Shown one piece after another: positions 24,720 through 33,452 of a DNA stretch of 43,188 nucleotides (position 1 is its first letter; each line of letters starts with the position of its first letter). The DNA comes from Oscillospiraceae bacterium (GTDB lineage Bacteria > Bacillota > Clostridia > Oscillospirales > Oscillospiraceae), in NCBI GenBank assembly GCA_015067835.1, contig SVLS01000019.1:1-43188 (forward strand). Reading direction: 5' to 3'. Position numbers and translations under genes: made by a program. The notes under the pieces were generated by a model. It did not search any database, was not told where the DNA came from, and was given only the letters and a program-made list of their open reading frames with translations.

Positions 24720-26543
24720 TTAGCGAGTCTGCACGCCCTCTTTTCTGGCCTGACGCCGTTGCTGACGGGCTTCCTCCGCCTCTTGTAATCTTCTTATATA
24801 TTCCTGGCGCAGCCGGATACGGGATGCCAGATTGGCATCAAAGAAGGCAATCTCCCGGACATAGTCCGCCAGCTGCAGCAAATCCTTCCGGCGCTGCTCC
24901 TGCCGCTGCCGTTCTTCCTGCTCCTGCTGCTCACGCAGCCGCTGTTCCTCCAGCTCCTGCTGACGCAAACGCTCCTGCTCCTGTGCCAGCAATGCTTCCC
25001 GCTTTGCCTGCTCCAGCTCTTCCTTCCGGCGAAGCCGCTTGCGGCGGGCTTCCTCCTTGCGGCGAAGCTCCTCTTCTTCCATCAGCACAACTGCATCCAG
25101 ATAATCCTGCTTTTCCTGGGCAACGCGGGCCTTTTCCTCGGCGCGTGCCTCCAGCTGCTCCTCCAGATGGGCAAGGAAGAATTCCACTTCCGTGCGAATC
25201 AGGCCGCCACGGCGCCGGTCTTCCAGCTCCCGTTCCATCCGTTCCTGACGCAGACGGGCTTCCTCCGCCTCTTTTTCCTGACGGATACGCTCTTTTTCTG
25301 CTTCCTTCTCCAGACGGATGCGTTCCTTTTCCGCTTCCTTTTCCTGACGGATGCGCTCCGCTTCTGCCTTTTTCCGCTGCTCCTGCTCTTCCACCAGACG
25401 GCGGCGTTCTGCCGCCTCCTCCTGCATCAGCTGTTCCTTGGTCAGCTCCTCAATGAGGACCTTGCGAACCTCCACATCCGGCAGGTCATAATCCTCCGTC
25501 AGTTCTTCGATGATCTGACGGATAAATTTCGGCTTCAGTGCACGGCGTTTTTGCTTAACCGGTGCCGGCAGGCGACGGTCCTTTTCATCCTCAAGGTAGC
25601 CCTTCAGGATGATATATTGGAACAGAATATTGTGATAAATATCCTGTTGAAATCTCTCGTTTATCTGGGGATTCTGCTCCACCACCCGGATGGTATATCC
25701 AATATCATCGTAGGAGCGGAGGAAATCCCACAGCTTTGCAATGGCGCGATAGGCCGGGTTTTTCTTGATAACGTTGGTTTTCACCACATTGCCCTTAACC
25801 CGGTTCAGCTTTGCCATTTGCTGTGCGAAGGGGGTATTCATAAAAATGGTCAGCACCCGATAAAGGCGGGATATCCGGTCAAAAACATCCCGGTTTTTCT
25901 CATCGGTCTGCAAGGCGCTGTCCGTCTCCTTGATATGCAGAAACATATCCACATGGACGCTCTCGGTGGGGCTGGACATATCCGACTCCACCTTCAGCTT
26001 TGCGCCGAATTCATCGCCCATCACCTCAAACAGCGCTTCATAGCGAATGCGAACAAAATGATAGGCGTATTCCAGCACCGTGAATACCAGACGGTTTTCG
26101 TAAATCTCCGTGCTGTCTTCCCGATAGCGCTGCATCACCCGGGAGGGGCGTACATCGCCGGTCTGAGAGTTGTACTCCTCTACCAATGCGCCGTGCTGCG
26201 CCAAATGCTGCACCACTTCCGTGCCTGTTCTTTTGGCGTTGGCCACATTGACAATCAGCTCATCCTCACGGATGACATTTCTGGGGTTGTTGATAATATT
26301 TTGGAAGCCACTTAACGCTTCATCAATGGCATCCACCCAGCGGATATCCACCGTTTTTTCCAGCTTCCGGTTGGAGAACTGGAAACGGTTCTCCGCCCGG
26401 GAAATGGCGTCCATAAAGAATTCGTAGAAGTCCGTGCTGGACAAGGCGCGGATAACGGAACGGGTGTATTTTTCATAAATCGGGTCGATAAGCGAAGGCG
26501 TTTGCTGTCCCTTCCCTTCCTGATTATTCTTCTTCTCGGCCAT
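24720..26543 (-). CDS. DUF2357-like protein with long charged coiled coil
   Basis: A 607-aa cytosolic protein without signal or membrane segments. Residues 1-350 are globular: TEIYENRLVFTVLEYAYHFVRIR and TNVIKKNPAYRAIAKLWDFLRS resemble the core motifs of DUF2357, a family usually encoded beside McrB-type ATPases. Residues of about 370-590 are an almost uninterrupted E/R/K/Q coiled coil with repeated heptads (EKEAEKERIRQ-type, several near-identical copies). The nuclease domain seen in some DUF2357 proteins is not visible. The neighbouring upstream gene is indeed an McrB-like ATPase, 62 bases away. An AGGAGG site precedes the ATG. It could be the adaptor linking the ATPase to the tails of the signal peptidases (inference). 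Confidence 0.65.
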   Translation of the reverse strand: MAEKKNNQEGKGQQTPSLIDPIYEKYTRSVIRALSSTDFYEFFMDAISRAENRFQFSNRKLEKTVDIRWVDAIDEALSGFQNIINNPRNVIREDELIVNVANAKRTGTEVVQHLAQHGALVEEYNSQTGDVRPSRVMQRYREDSTEIYENRLVFTVLEYAYHFVRIRYEALFEVMGDEFGAKLKVESDMSSPTESVHVDMFLHIKETDSALQTDEKNRDVFDRISRLYRVLTIFMNTPFAQQMAKLNRVKGNVVKTNVIKKNPAYRAIAKLWDFLRSYDDIGYTIRVVEQNPQINERFQQDIYHNILFQYIILKGYLEDEKDRRLPAPVKQKRRALKPKFIRQIIEELTEDYDLPDVEVRKVLIEELTKEQLMQEEAAERRRLVEEQEQRKKAEAERIRQEKEAEKERIRLEKEAEKERIRQEKEAEEARLRQERMERELEDRRRGGLIRTEVEFFLAHLEEQLEARAEEKARVAQEKQDYLDAVVLMEEEELRRKEEARRKRLRRKEELEQAKREALLAQEQERLRQQELEEQRLREQQEQEERQRQEQRRKDLLQLADYVREIAFFDANLASRIRLRQEYIRRLQEAEEARQQRRQARKEGVQTR

Positions 26544-26605
26544 ACCGCACCTCCTTTTTCATTCTGATGCTTCCCGGAAATGCCGAAGCATTTTCCGGGT
26601 TGCTG

Positions 26606-28174
26606 TTAATTGTTCTTCTTCAGGTAATCCACATATTCCTTGCAAATTACCATCGTGTTTTTGCCAAAGAGTCTGTCAAGATAGGTGTTGAACTTGGTCA
26701 GTTCATCCTTCATAAAGCCCAGACTCAGCGATTCAAACTTACGCAGAACCTTCTTGGCAACAATGAAGTCCACCGCCTGCACCTCTGTACCGCCGCAAGC
26801 AATGAAGCAGGGCACATAATCCCGAATTTGCTTGTTGATACGGTTACCGAAGGCCAGCCGGAAATTCTTAATCAGATAAGCGTTCAGCTCATCCAGCTTA
26901 TCCAGCATTTCCTGGCTGATGGGATAATCTTCCTTGGCTTTGTCGAAAAGCTTGTTCAGGTAGTCCGTCGAGATATTCAACGGCGGTGTCACTTCGCATT
27001 CAAAGGGCTCTGCCCGGCTGTCCAGGTCAATGGGAATGGCACGGTCGTACACCTTATCCGCCACCGCGAAGGTGGAGTCGTCGTTGTTGATGGTGCCCAC
27101 AAACCACACATTGTTGGTAATCTGAACCGTTCCGTTGTCAATCAGGCAGGGGTCATTGTCCCAGGTCGCCGATACAACGTCTACCTTCCACTCCTCCTGC
27201 CGGGGCATTTCCAAAATGGAAAGCATTTCCGCGAAGTAGTATTCCACACGGGCGATGTTCATCTCGTCAAGGATGACAATGTGGGGGTCACGGTAGTAAT
27301 TGGCCTCGTAAATTGCCTCCAGGAAGGGTGTTTCCGTGTACTTCTTTGTGAATTCGTTGTAATAGCCGTACAGCTCCGTCCGCTCACGCCAGGACGGCTG
27401 GACGGAAACCACAGAGGTATCCTTCTGCACGAATCGGCCGAATGCGTAAGGCAAACTGGTTTTACCGGTACCGGAAATACCCTGCAGAATGATGATTCTG
27501 GCTGTACCCATTGCCGCTACGAAATAGCGAATCATATCCAAATCATAGTACAGCCGCAGCTTTGATGCCGTGAAGTTCCGGAACTGCTTGCAGAAATCCT
27601 CCAGACTGATGGTCTCATTGTAGACGGGAGGAATGTACTGACTCTTATAGAAATTATCCATAGAGGTCAGCCGGAAGAAGCGGCTTTCGTTGGGGTCGAC
27701 ACAAGGACTGCTGAATGTGTTGCGGTTGGATTGCTCCACATACTCCTGCGCATTCTCCTCTTCGCCTTCCGGCTCTTCCGGGGGCAAGCCCTGCCCACCC
27801 AGCTCTGCAATGCGCATATTCAGCAGGCGATCCTTCTCATAATTCGCCCGCAGCAAATCCCGCTGGAGATTTTTTACCTGCTTGGCCAGCTCGTCATATT
27901 TCTTGGGGGAGATGCGGAAACGGAAAATCCGCCGGCACAGCTTCACAAGACCCCAAATCAGCAGACCGATGAGTATCAACAGCACCAGCCATGCCACAAT
28001 CAGCAGGATCCAGTCCACCGTTCCAAAATTCTCATAATATCCCTGTAAAATTTCCACACGCATGGGGAAATTCAATAAATAGTTAAGAAAATTAAAGAAT
28101 GAAATGAAAATATCCAAAAAGGACCGGAAAACATTTCCAAAATCCTGGAAGAAGTACTTCAAGAAATTTTCCAT
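26606..28174 (-). CDS. membrane-anchored McrB-like AAA+ ATPase
   Basis: A 522-aa protein. Hydrophobic N-terminal segments (about 7-36 and a clear helix at 54-77) precede a short coiled coil (about 95-125), then an AAA+ domain. Walker A is GISGTGKT (232-239). Walker B is VILDEMN (299-306), followed by IARVEYYFAEMLSILE, the McrB signature. Sensor 1 is VGTINND (359-365), and KVYDRA carries the arginine near 378. McrB proteins are GTP- or ATP-driven hexamers that work with McrC or DUF2357 partners, usually in DNA restriction. Here there is no nuclease gene, the protein is membrane-bound, and the setting is an export operon. A role in membrane protein assembly or gating is more likely, but unproved. 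Confidence 0.8.
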   Translation of the reverse strand: MENFLKYFFQDFGNVFRSFLDIFISFFNFLNYLLNFPMRVEILQGYYENFGTVDWILLIVAWLVLLILIGLLIWGLVKLCRRIFRFRISPKKYDELAKQVKNLQRDLLRANYEKDRLLNMRIAELGGQGLPPEEPEGEEENAQEYVEQSNRNTFSSPCVDPNESRFFRLTSMDNFYKSQYIPPVYNETISLEDFCKQFRNFTASKLRLYYDLDMIRYFVAAMGTARIIILQGISGTGKTSLPYAFGRFVQKDTSVVSVQPSWRERTELYGYYNEFTKKYTETPFLEAIYEANYYRDPHIVILDEMNIARVEYYFAEMLSILEMPRQEEWKVDVVSATWDNDPCLIDNGTVQITNNVWFVGTINNDDSTFAVADKVYDRAIPIDLDSRAEPFECEVTPPLNISTDYLNKLFDKAKEDYPISQEMLDKLDELNAYLIKNFRLAFGNRINKQIRDYVPCFIACGGTEVQAVDFIVAKKVLRKFESLSLGFMKDELTKFNTYLDRLFGKNTMVICKEYVDYLKKNN

Positions 28175-28211
28175 TGCTTCTTCTTCCCCCTTTTTCTAAA
28201 AAATACGTCAG

Positions 28212-29039
28212 TTACTCTGCATCTTCCTGCTCTGCCGGCACTTCCGGTTCTGCTTCCGGTGCCGCTTCTGCCTCAGCCGCCTCTGACTGCTGCTTTTCCA
28301 TATCCGCCAGCAGCTCTGCCCGCAGCTTTTCACGCAGTTCTGCCTCCATAGCTGCACGGGCTTCTGCTTTTTGCTTTTCTTCCTTGTCCTCAATTTCGCC
28401 CCGCTCTTCTTCATAGCGAATGCGGTTCTTCACATTCTGGTACTCAAACAGCACACGGAAGAACTGAATCAGCTGATAGACAAAGAACAGGAATACCGGC
28501 ACAACGATGACAATCAGGAAGCCGGTGCTTGTCTGCAGATAGTCAAACACGTTGCCCAGATTCTGAATCCGGTAGGAATACTTACCCACAATGGCAGATT
28601 CGTGAACCGGCAGCGGGTCGGGAGTGTCGTTCTTGTCGCCCTTGGTGATGAAGCTCCAGAAGGTGCCGCCATCTCTGATTTCATGGATTCTGTGGGTATT
28701 GAGGGCTTTTTCGCCGTCAATAATGGTCCAGTAGGTGATGATGTCACCGGGGCGCAGCTCTTTGGGATTGTTTACCACCTCAGCCACGACCAAATCGCCG
28801 GGCAGCAGTGTGGGATACATAGAATCCGTCTGCACGGAGAAAAACGCTGTTCCGAAGATGTTGGGAACGCCCTTGCCGCCCTTGGAACTGAAGGACATAT
28901 AGGTACACAGCGCCGCAAAGACAATCGCCACCACCAACAAGACATTGATGGCAATGTTAACAATTTTGCGCCACTTCTTGACAGGTACCTCCGTCCCTTC
29001 CACCGTAGTAGGGACGGCTGCCGCTTTTGCTTTTTTCAT
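28212..29039 (-). CDS. signal peptidase I, SipW/ER type (second copy)
   Basis: A 275-aa signal peptidase with the Ser/His pair: S73 in VQTDSMYPTLLPGD and H116 in ALNTHRIHEI. One membrane helix precedes the catalytic domain (about 26-48) and another follows it (about 170-193). The C-terminal tail of about 80 residues is charged and Ala/Glu-rich (EKQKAEARAAMEAEL..., ending EVPAEQEDAE). It differs substantially from the first copy in sequence, so the two are not a recent duplication and may serve different substrates. The ATG has a GAGGAG site. It is followed by the McrB-like gene 37 bases away. Confidence 0.9.
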   Translation of the reverse strand: MKKAKAAAVPTTVEGTEVPVKKWRKIVNIAINVLLVVAIVFAALCTYMSFSSKGGKGVPNIFGTAFFSVQTDSMYPTLLPGDLVVAEVVNNPKELRPGDIITYWTIIDGEKALNTHRIHEIRDGGTFWSFITKGDKNDTPDPLPVHESAIVGKYSYRIQNLGNVFDYLQTSTGFLIVIVVPVFLFFVYQLIQFFRVLFEYQNVKNRIRYEEERGEIEDKEEKQKAEARAAMEAELREKLRAELLADMEKQQSEAAEAEAAPEAEPEVPAEQEDAE

Positions 29040-29111
29040 TGGAATGCTCCTCTCGTTTTATACTTTTAAATAGGAATTGAAGACAATATTTAAACAGCAC
29101 CTTGCTGTATA

Positions 29112-30089
29112 TTACTCAATCGGTTCCAAACCGGGATGGTTGCCTGCATCTCCCTCAAATTGGAGATTTGCCAAAATCTTTGCCTCTTGTCCGATGCGGT
29201 TGTTGCAGTCCACATCCTGACCTTCCAGCCAGATATACGCTTCAATGCATACAACCTCGTTCTTTTTCAGTCGAAACAGCTCTGTCTCGGTTGTAAAATC
29301 CCCCATGGACCAGACCACATGGTCTCGCAGGACCGGGTCCGATTCCTGCCAGGAGGCTGCATTTTGAATCATCAGCCTGTCCTCCGGCACCAAGCCGCCG
29401 CCGTCGCGGAAATTGGGCGTTGCCTGATAGCCGGTGCTTCCATCAATGTGGGTGTTGGCGTTGGGCTCCAGAATCAAGAAGCGGGCTTCTTCCGTCTTCA
29501 GTACCCCATTCCCGTCCAGCGGCGTAATCCGCAAACCGATACGGATGGCATTTTCTGCACCGAAGCCGCCGTTGTAATGCCGCAGCAGCTCACTGTCCCA
29601 CACCGGCTTTCCCACCAGGAAGGTTCCGGACGCCCCCTCCGGGGTTGCTACCGCCGGTGCCAGGGAAACGGTCATCTCCACATCCGTGCGCATATAGAAA
29701 ACGCCCTTTGTGTAGTAGCCATATACATCATTTCGATTGCTGTGGATATCATCGCTTAAATCCATCCAAGCACCCAAATGTCGCCCATCCGGGCCATAAG
29801 AGGCAGCATAGAACTGCTGCTCCTGATCCAGCCAAGTGACCGGACGCAAGGGCGCTGTCTCGTCTACCAAATTGGCATATTCCAGCTGGATGCCCCATTC
29901 TCCGTCAGGACTCGAGGCAATCTCCAGTCCTTTTTGGCTGGTGACATAGAGGCTCAAATCGTTAACCTTCAGAGATTGATTGATGGTCAGCCAGGTGTAG
30001 CTTGCCGCCACCAATAAGGTCAGCAAAATAATCAGCATCACATAGTACAGCAGCAGCTGCGCCGGCCAGATTTTTATGCGCTTTTTCAT
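29112..30089 (-). CDS. exported protein with SYTWLT export segment and WLEGQD motif
   Basis: A 325-aa protein. The ATG at 30089 has GGGAGA upstream; the longer open frame would run into the hairpin array. The basic start MKKRIKIW and helix (about 9-30) end ASYTWLTINQSLKVNDL. The C-terminal motif is IEAYIWLEGQDVDCNN, ending LANLQFEGD. These are the same two elements as in the 448-aa protein, with a shared DGRHxGAW/DGRHWFIP-like region between them. It lacks a C-terminal anchor. Coming directly after the major-subunit candidate and its 3' hairpins, it is probably made at lower level and may be a minor subunit. Confidence 0.7.
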   Translation of the reverse strand: MKKRIKIWPAQLLLYYVMLIILLTLLVAASYTWLTINQSLKVNDLSLYVTSQKGLEIASSPDGEWGIQLEYANLVDETAPLRPVTWLDQEQQFYAASYGPDGRHLGAWMDLSDDIHSNRNDVYGYYTKGVFYMRTDVEMTVSLAPAVATPEGASGTFLVGKPVWDSELLRHYNGGFGAENAIRIGLRITPLDGNGVLKTEEARFLILEPNANTHIDGSTGYQATPNFRDGGGLVPEDRLMIQNAASWQESDPVLRDHVVWSMGDFTTETELFRLKKNEVVCIEAYIWLEGQDVDCNNRIGQEAKILANLQFEGDAGNHPGLEPIE

Positions 30090-30129
30090 AGGCGTTCTCC
30101 CAGGGGTATCTGTGTTTTCATTGCCAACA

Positions 30130-30283
30130 GGGAACAGAGTCCCGAAGCCCCACTGCGTGGGCTTCACGAATCTATTTCCTGAGAAAGGAAATAGCCGGCA
30201 AAGCCGTGCAACCGCACCCACTCCTCGTGCGGGTTGCACAACTTTTACCTTTTCCGTACCCCAGGCCGAAGCCCGGGGTACGG
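30130..30283 (-). promoter_or_regulatory. array of intercistronic hairpins downstream of the 668-aa gene
   Basis: The 215-bp gap between the 668-aa and 325-aa genes is filled with stems. 30254-30283 is a 13-bp stem with a cUUCGg tetraloop on the transcribed strand. 30206-30239 is a 12-bp stem with one bulge. 30172-30194 is a perfect 9-bp stem. 30144-30165 is a 9-bp stem with one bulge. 30130-30143 is a weak 4-bp stem. None is followed by a U-run, so these are not intrinsic terminators. They look like a 3'-end stabiliser or RNase barrier that protects the upstream message. Confidence 0.75.
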
Positions 30284-30304
30284 AGCTTGCTTACTTCTTA
30301 CAAA

Positions 30305-32311
30305 TCAGGGATTTGCAGGAGTCTGCAGATCGCTGTAGTCCATCGGAGTCAGGTCAGCGCTGGAAGCAAACTGCAGATTCAGCTTGCCGTTCAGGGACTT
30401 GGCACCGGTAGCAACGTCAGCGTTCTCCACATAGTCGCCGTCCAGATAAACCAGAGTGGACATTGTGGTCTGCTGGCTCTGAGGCAGATCCATCAGCTTG
30501 TTGGCCTCGTCGCCGGTCTTGTCAGCACCGATGTTCAGCTTGTAGCCGTTGGAGCCGTCAGCGATGAACTCGAAGTCAACCATCTTCAAGGTTGCCTTGA
30601 TGCCGTTCGCGGACTCTACGCAGTTGTCCATATCCAGGACAGCAATGGCGTAGATAGCTGCGTTGGTGTCGTTATCAGCAGTTGCCATGAAGACAATGCG
30701 GATGGCGCTCATAACGTCCTTAGCCTGCTCCTTGGTGTAACCAACGGTGGCCAGCTCAAATTCCATGTAGCTGCCGCCGCCCCAGGTCTCGGAGCCTGCG
30801 CCGTTCTGGCTGTAGATGCGGTCTGTTTCAGCAGTCTGCAGCTTCAGGTAAGAACCTGCTGCGTTGGTGCGGAATGCCAGGTCGATCTTGTAGCCATACA
30901 GGTCAGTCAGAGCAGAGGATGCTGCATCGGTAGCCTTTGCTGCGAAGGTAGCCATCACGCTGGTCAGAGCTGCGCCGTACTGAGGAGTCACATTGGGCTG
31001 AGCAGTCATAGCAGCGGGGAAGTTCTTCACGGTCATGCCCTTCACGGTCAGCTCAGGCAGCTTGAAGGAAGCGGTGAAGCCGCCGGTGAAGTTGGAAATC
31101 TCGCTGTAAACGCCGCCGGTGGTGGTCAGCTCCAGGCCGCCTGCGTTGAAGATGTCAGAAATCAGGTTGCTGACTGCATCGTCATTGCTGGTGTCGATGG
31201 AGGTGATGGGGGTGCCGTTCAGAACCATGGTATCCATATCCACCAGGTTGCTCATAGAGCCGGAAATAGCAGACCATGCAACTTCAGTCTCATCAACGCC
31301 CAGACCGGACAGAGCGGTCTCCAGACCGGACTTGGTAGCAGTCAGGGTAGTCTTCAGAGCTGTGACATCATCGTATGCAGCAGTGAAGGTAGTATCTGCA
31401 GTCAGTGCAGTGCCCATGGTGTTCTTCATATCTTCCAGAGTGGTGTTGTTTGCAATCACAGTCAGGGCGTTCACGCCGCCGGGCAGCTGAGATGCATCCA
31501 CGCTCTCGATGTTCAGAACCATTGCCTGCAGGTAGTTCAGCAGAGCTGTCTCCAGCTTGCCTTCTGCGGTCAGCAGGGCATCAACTGTTGCCAAAACAGC
31601 CTCAACGTCTGCCTTTGCAACAGTGGTAGCGCCGTCCATCTTAACGGCAACTGCCATAGCAGTCAGCTTTGCGCCGGTGGTGTTCAGGGAATTGGCTGCG
31701 CCAACCTTTGCATCGGAGATGTTGTTGGCGAAATCAATCTTAGCCTGACGCAGAGCCAGCTGCTCGTCGGACATACCGGAAGCATTACCAATGCCGTTGA
31801 CGCCATTGCCAATGCCGCTCCAGGTGGTGTTTTCCAGCAGCTTTGCCAGGGTGTTGGCCTCCAGCTTGTCCACACGGCCGTCAGCGCCATAAGTAGGTGT
31901 TGCCAGCAGAGATGCGCCGGCCATGTGCTGGCCGTCAATCACGCCGTAGTAGTTCAGGCGGGAGGGCTTCAGGACAATACGGTTCAGACCGTAAGCCTCA
32001 TTGCTCAAGTCCACCAGGTTACCCCAGGTGACGTTTCTTTCTAAGTCGGGTTTCGTGCTGTCGCCGACACCGGAGGTAATGGTTGTACCGTTATACAGTG
32101 CCATTTCCAGGTTGCCGTTGGCGCCCACGGAGGTCTGAATACCGGTGACTTCAGGTGCAGTAGACAAAGTGAACCACGCATAGGAGGAAGATACCACCAT
32201 GATGGCGGAAACCATCAGCATAGCCACTGCCGCAAACAGCTTATGCTTCATTGTCTGCTGCCGCTTTTTTGCTTTGTTCATTACTCTCATTCCTTTCGAA
32301 ATTTTTCGCAT
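30305..32311 (-). CDS. probable major exported subunit of the surface structure
   Basis: A 668-aa protein. The basic N-terminus (about 1-22, MRKISKGMRVMNKAKKRQQ) and hydrophobic helix (about 23-43) end SSSYAWFTLSTAPEVTGI, then SVGANGNLEMAL. The remaining residues are Ala/Thr/Leu/Asn-rich and largely alpha/beta with low cysteine. The C-terminus is TLVYLDGDYVENAD...GKLNLQFAS. It is paralogous to the first half of the 1489-aa protein. There is no anchor and no enzyme motif. The ATG at 32311 has a perfect AGGAGG six bases upstream that lies in a 5-bp hairpin; another hairpin lies upstream and a hairpin array downstream. Those elements and its simple composition suggest the abundant, polymerising subunit (inference). 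Confidence 0.7.
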   Translation of the reverse strand: MRKISKGMRVMNKAKKRQQTMKHKLFAAVAMLMVSAIMVVSSSYAWFTLSTAPEVTGIQTSVGANGNLEMALYNGTTITSGVGDSTKPDLERNVTWGNLVDLSNEAYGLNRIVLKPSRLNYYGVIDGQHMAGASLLATPTYGADGRVDKLEANTLAKLLENTTWSGIGNGVNGIGNASGMSDEQLALRQAKIDFANNISDAKVGAANSLNTTGAKLTAMAVAVKMDGATTVAKADVEAVLATVDALLTAEGKLETALLNYLQAMVLNIESVDASQLPGGVNALTVIANNTTLEDMKNTMGTALTADTTFTAAYDDVTALKTTLTATKSGLETALSGLGVDETEVAWSAISGSMSNLVDMDTMVLNGTPITSIDTSNDDAVSNLISDIFNAGGLELTTTGGVYSEISNFTGGFTASFKLPELTVKGMTVKNFPAAMTAQPNVTPQYGAALTSVMATFAAKATDAASSALTDLYGYKIDLAFRTNAAGSYLKLQTAETDRIYSQNGAGSETWGGGSYMEFELATVGYTKEQAKDVMSAIRIVFMATADNDTNAAIYAIAVLDMDNCVESANGIKATLKMVDFEFIADGSNGYKLNIGADKTGDEANKLMDLPQSQQTTMSTLVYLDGDYVENADVATGAKSLNGKLNLQFASSADLTPMDYSDLQTPANP

Positions 32312-32317
32312 TTTTTA

Positions 32318-32331
32318 CCTCCTGCCGGAGG
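32318..32331 (-). promoter_or_regulatory. hairpin sequestering the ribosome-binding site of the 668-aa gene
   Basis: On the transcribed strand CCTCC-GGCA-GGAGG forms a 5-bp stem in which the GGAGG is the ribosome-binding site of the gene starting at 32311. A second stem (GCCGGAT/ATCCGGC plus CATT/AATG, 32344-32377) lies just upstream. Together they could limit or switch translation; not known experimentally. Confidence 0.55.
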
Positions 32332-32401
32332 AATGTGAACTTGCATTGCCGGATGGAGTGTATCCGGCTTTGCAATGTACATCTGTGCTTATTTGGAAGG
32401 C

Positions 32402-33448
32402 TTAGTTCTTCCAGAATTGTAATCCGTCCCACCAGTTGGAGGACCCTTGGGATTCTTCTTCATCAATCAGGCTGAAGTGCATTCCCAGACCGGCGTGTCC
32501 GCCAATCAAATCATCGGTGCATTCCGGGTCTTCGCCCTCAATCCAGATGACGACGGTGTATTTATGTATCTCCAGCGGGTCTACTTCCTCCTGCTGACCG
32601 GATGCCACATGGGTATCGGTGAGGAATTTGTCCGGCACAACGCGGTAATAGGTAAATCTTTCTGTTTCCTTGATTACCTCGAAGTTCCGTTCCGGGTTTT
32701 TCGCCTGCTCTATAAAAGGAGCTTTCTTATAGCCGACGCTGTCATCGTCAAATCCCGGCAGAGCCTCCGCTTCGCCTTTTTGATTGGCTCTGGCATAAAG
32801 CATCATTTCATCGTCTTCAAAAACCATCACCCACAAGGCATCTCCCACATTTTGGTCCTCGGACTCAATGTTCAGGTTCCATTTGTAACCCGTCGTGGAT
32901 TCGCCTTCATTGCGAATGTAGAAGGTGTAGTAAAAACAGCCCAGCTCCTGATATTCCTTTGCCTCTTCTCCGGCTTTGGGATTCTTCCAGACTTCGTTGT
33001 CGTAGATGTCCTCCGGAATCTGGACAATGGAGATACAGGGCACATCCAACGCAGGCTCGCAGAACAGGTTGCCTGTCCCTTGCTTAAAGGAAATATCCTC
33101 GCTGAGGGCGTAGCCCTCTTTGAACATTCTTTGGCTCATATTGATGGTAAACAGGCCTCTCATCTGGGTAACCACAGAGAGCATTCCCAACACCAAAACC
33201 AGCAGAGCCAGTGCTCCCAGCAGCAGCCATAGCCCGCGCCCGGAGAAAAACCACAAAAAACCAAATCTGGGCTTATCGAAGTACAGTCCCAGGCTGGATG
33301 CCGTCAGTTCAAATTCCCTCCGGCTTTTAATGCCGCTTTCACGCATCTGCTGGCGCAGCTTTTTGCGTCCGGCTTTAATTTCCTGTACTTCTTCCCGGGT
33401 GAGTCGGATGCCGCCTCGTTTTTTCAGGGTATAACTATCTTTTCCCAT
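32402..33448 (-). CDS. membrane protein with extracellular WIEGED-motif domain
   Basis: A 348-aa type II membrane protein. A basic cytosolic N-terminus of about 70 residues (with a TREEVQEIKAGRKKLRQQM helix) is followed by one transmembrane helix (about 73-97) and an extracellular domain. That domain ends with VVIWIEGEDPECTDDLIGG, the same C-terminal motif as the 448-aa and 325-aa exported proteins, and a negatively charged stretch. Unlike them it keeps a long cytosolic head and should stay in the membrane, so it could be the base or assembly platform. Start ATG lies three bases after the stop of the c-di-GMP-type gene with no clear ribosome-binding site, implying translational coupling. Confidence 0.65.
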   Translation of the reverse strand: MGKDSYTLKKRGGIRLTREEVQEIKAGRKKLRQQMRESGIKSRREFELTASSLGLYFDKPRFGFLWFFSGRGLWLLLGALALLVLVLGMLSVVTQMRGLFTINMSQRMFKEGYALSEDISFKQGTGNLFCEPALDVPCISIVQIPEDIYDNEVWKNPKAGEEAKEYQELGCFYYTFYIRNEGESTTGYKWNLNIESEDQNVGDALWVMVFEDDEMMLYARANQKGEAEALPGFDDDSVGYKKAPFIEQAKNPERNFEVIKETERFTYYRVVPDKFLTDTHVASGQQEEVDPLEIHKYTVVIWIEGEDPECTDDLIGGHAGLGMHFSLIDEEESQGSSNWWDGLQFWKN

Positions 33449-33452
33449 ATCA

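Noticed and set aside
24720..28174. A complete McrBC restriction system
   Set aside because: There is no McrC-type or other nuclease motif in the partner, the ATPase is membrane-anchored, and the genes are co-directional with export genes.
30090..30239. A 50-residue N-terminal extension of the 325-aa protein
   Set aside because: It would be translated through three hairpins, lacks a ribosome-binding site, and would bury the export segment; the ATG at 30089 has GGGAGA.
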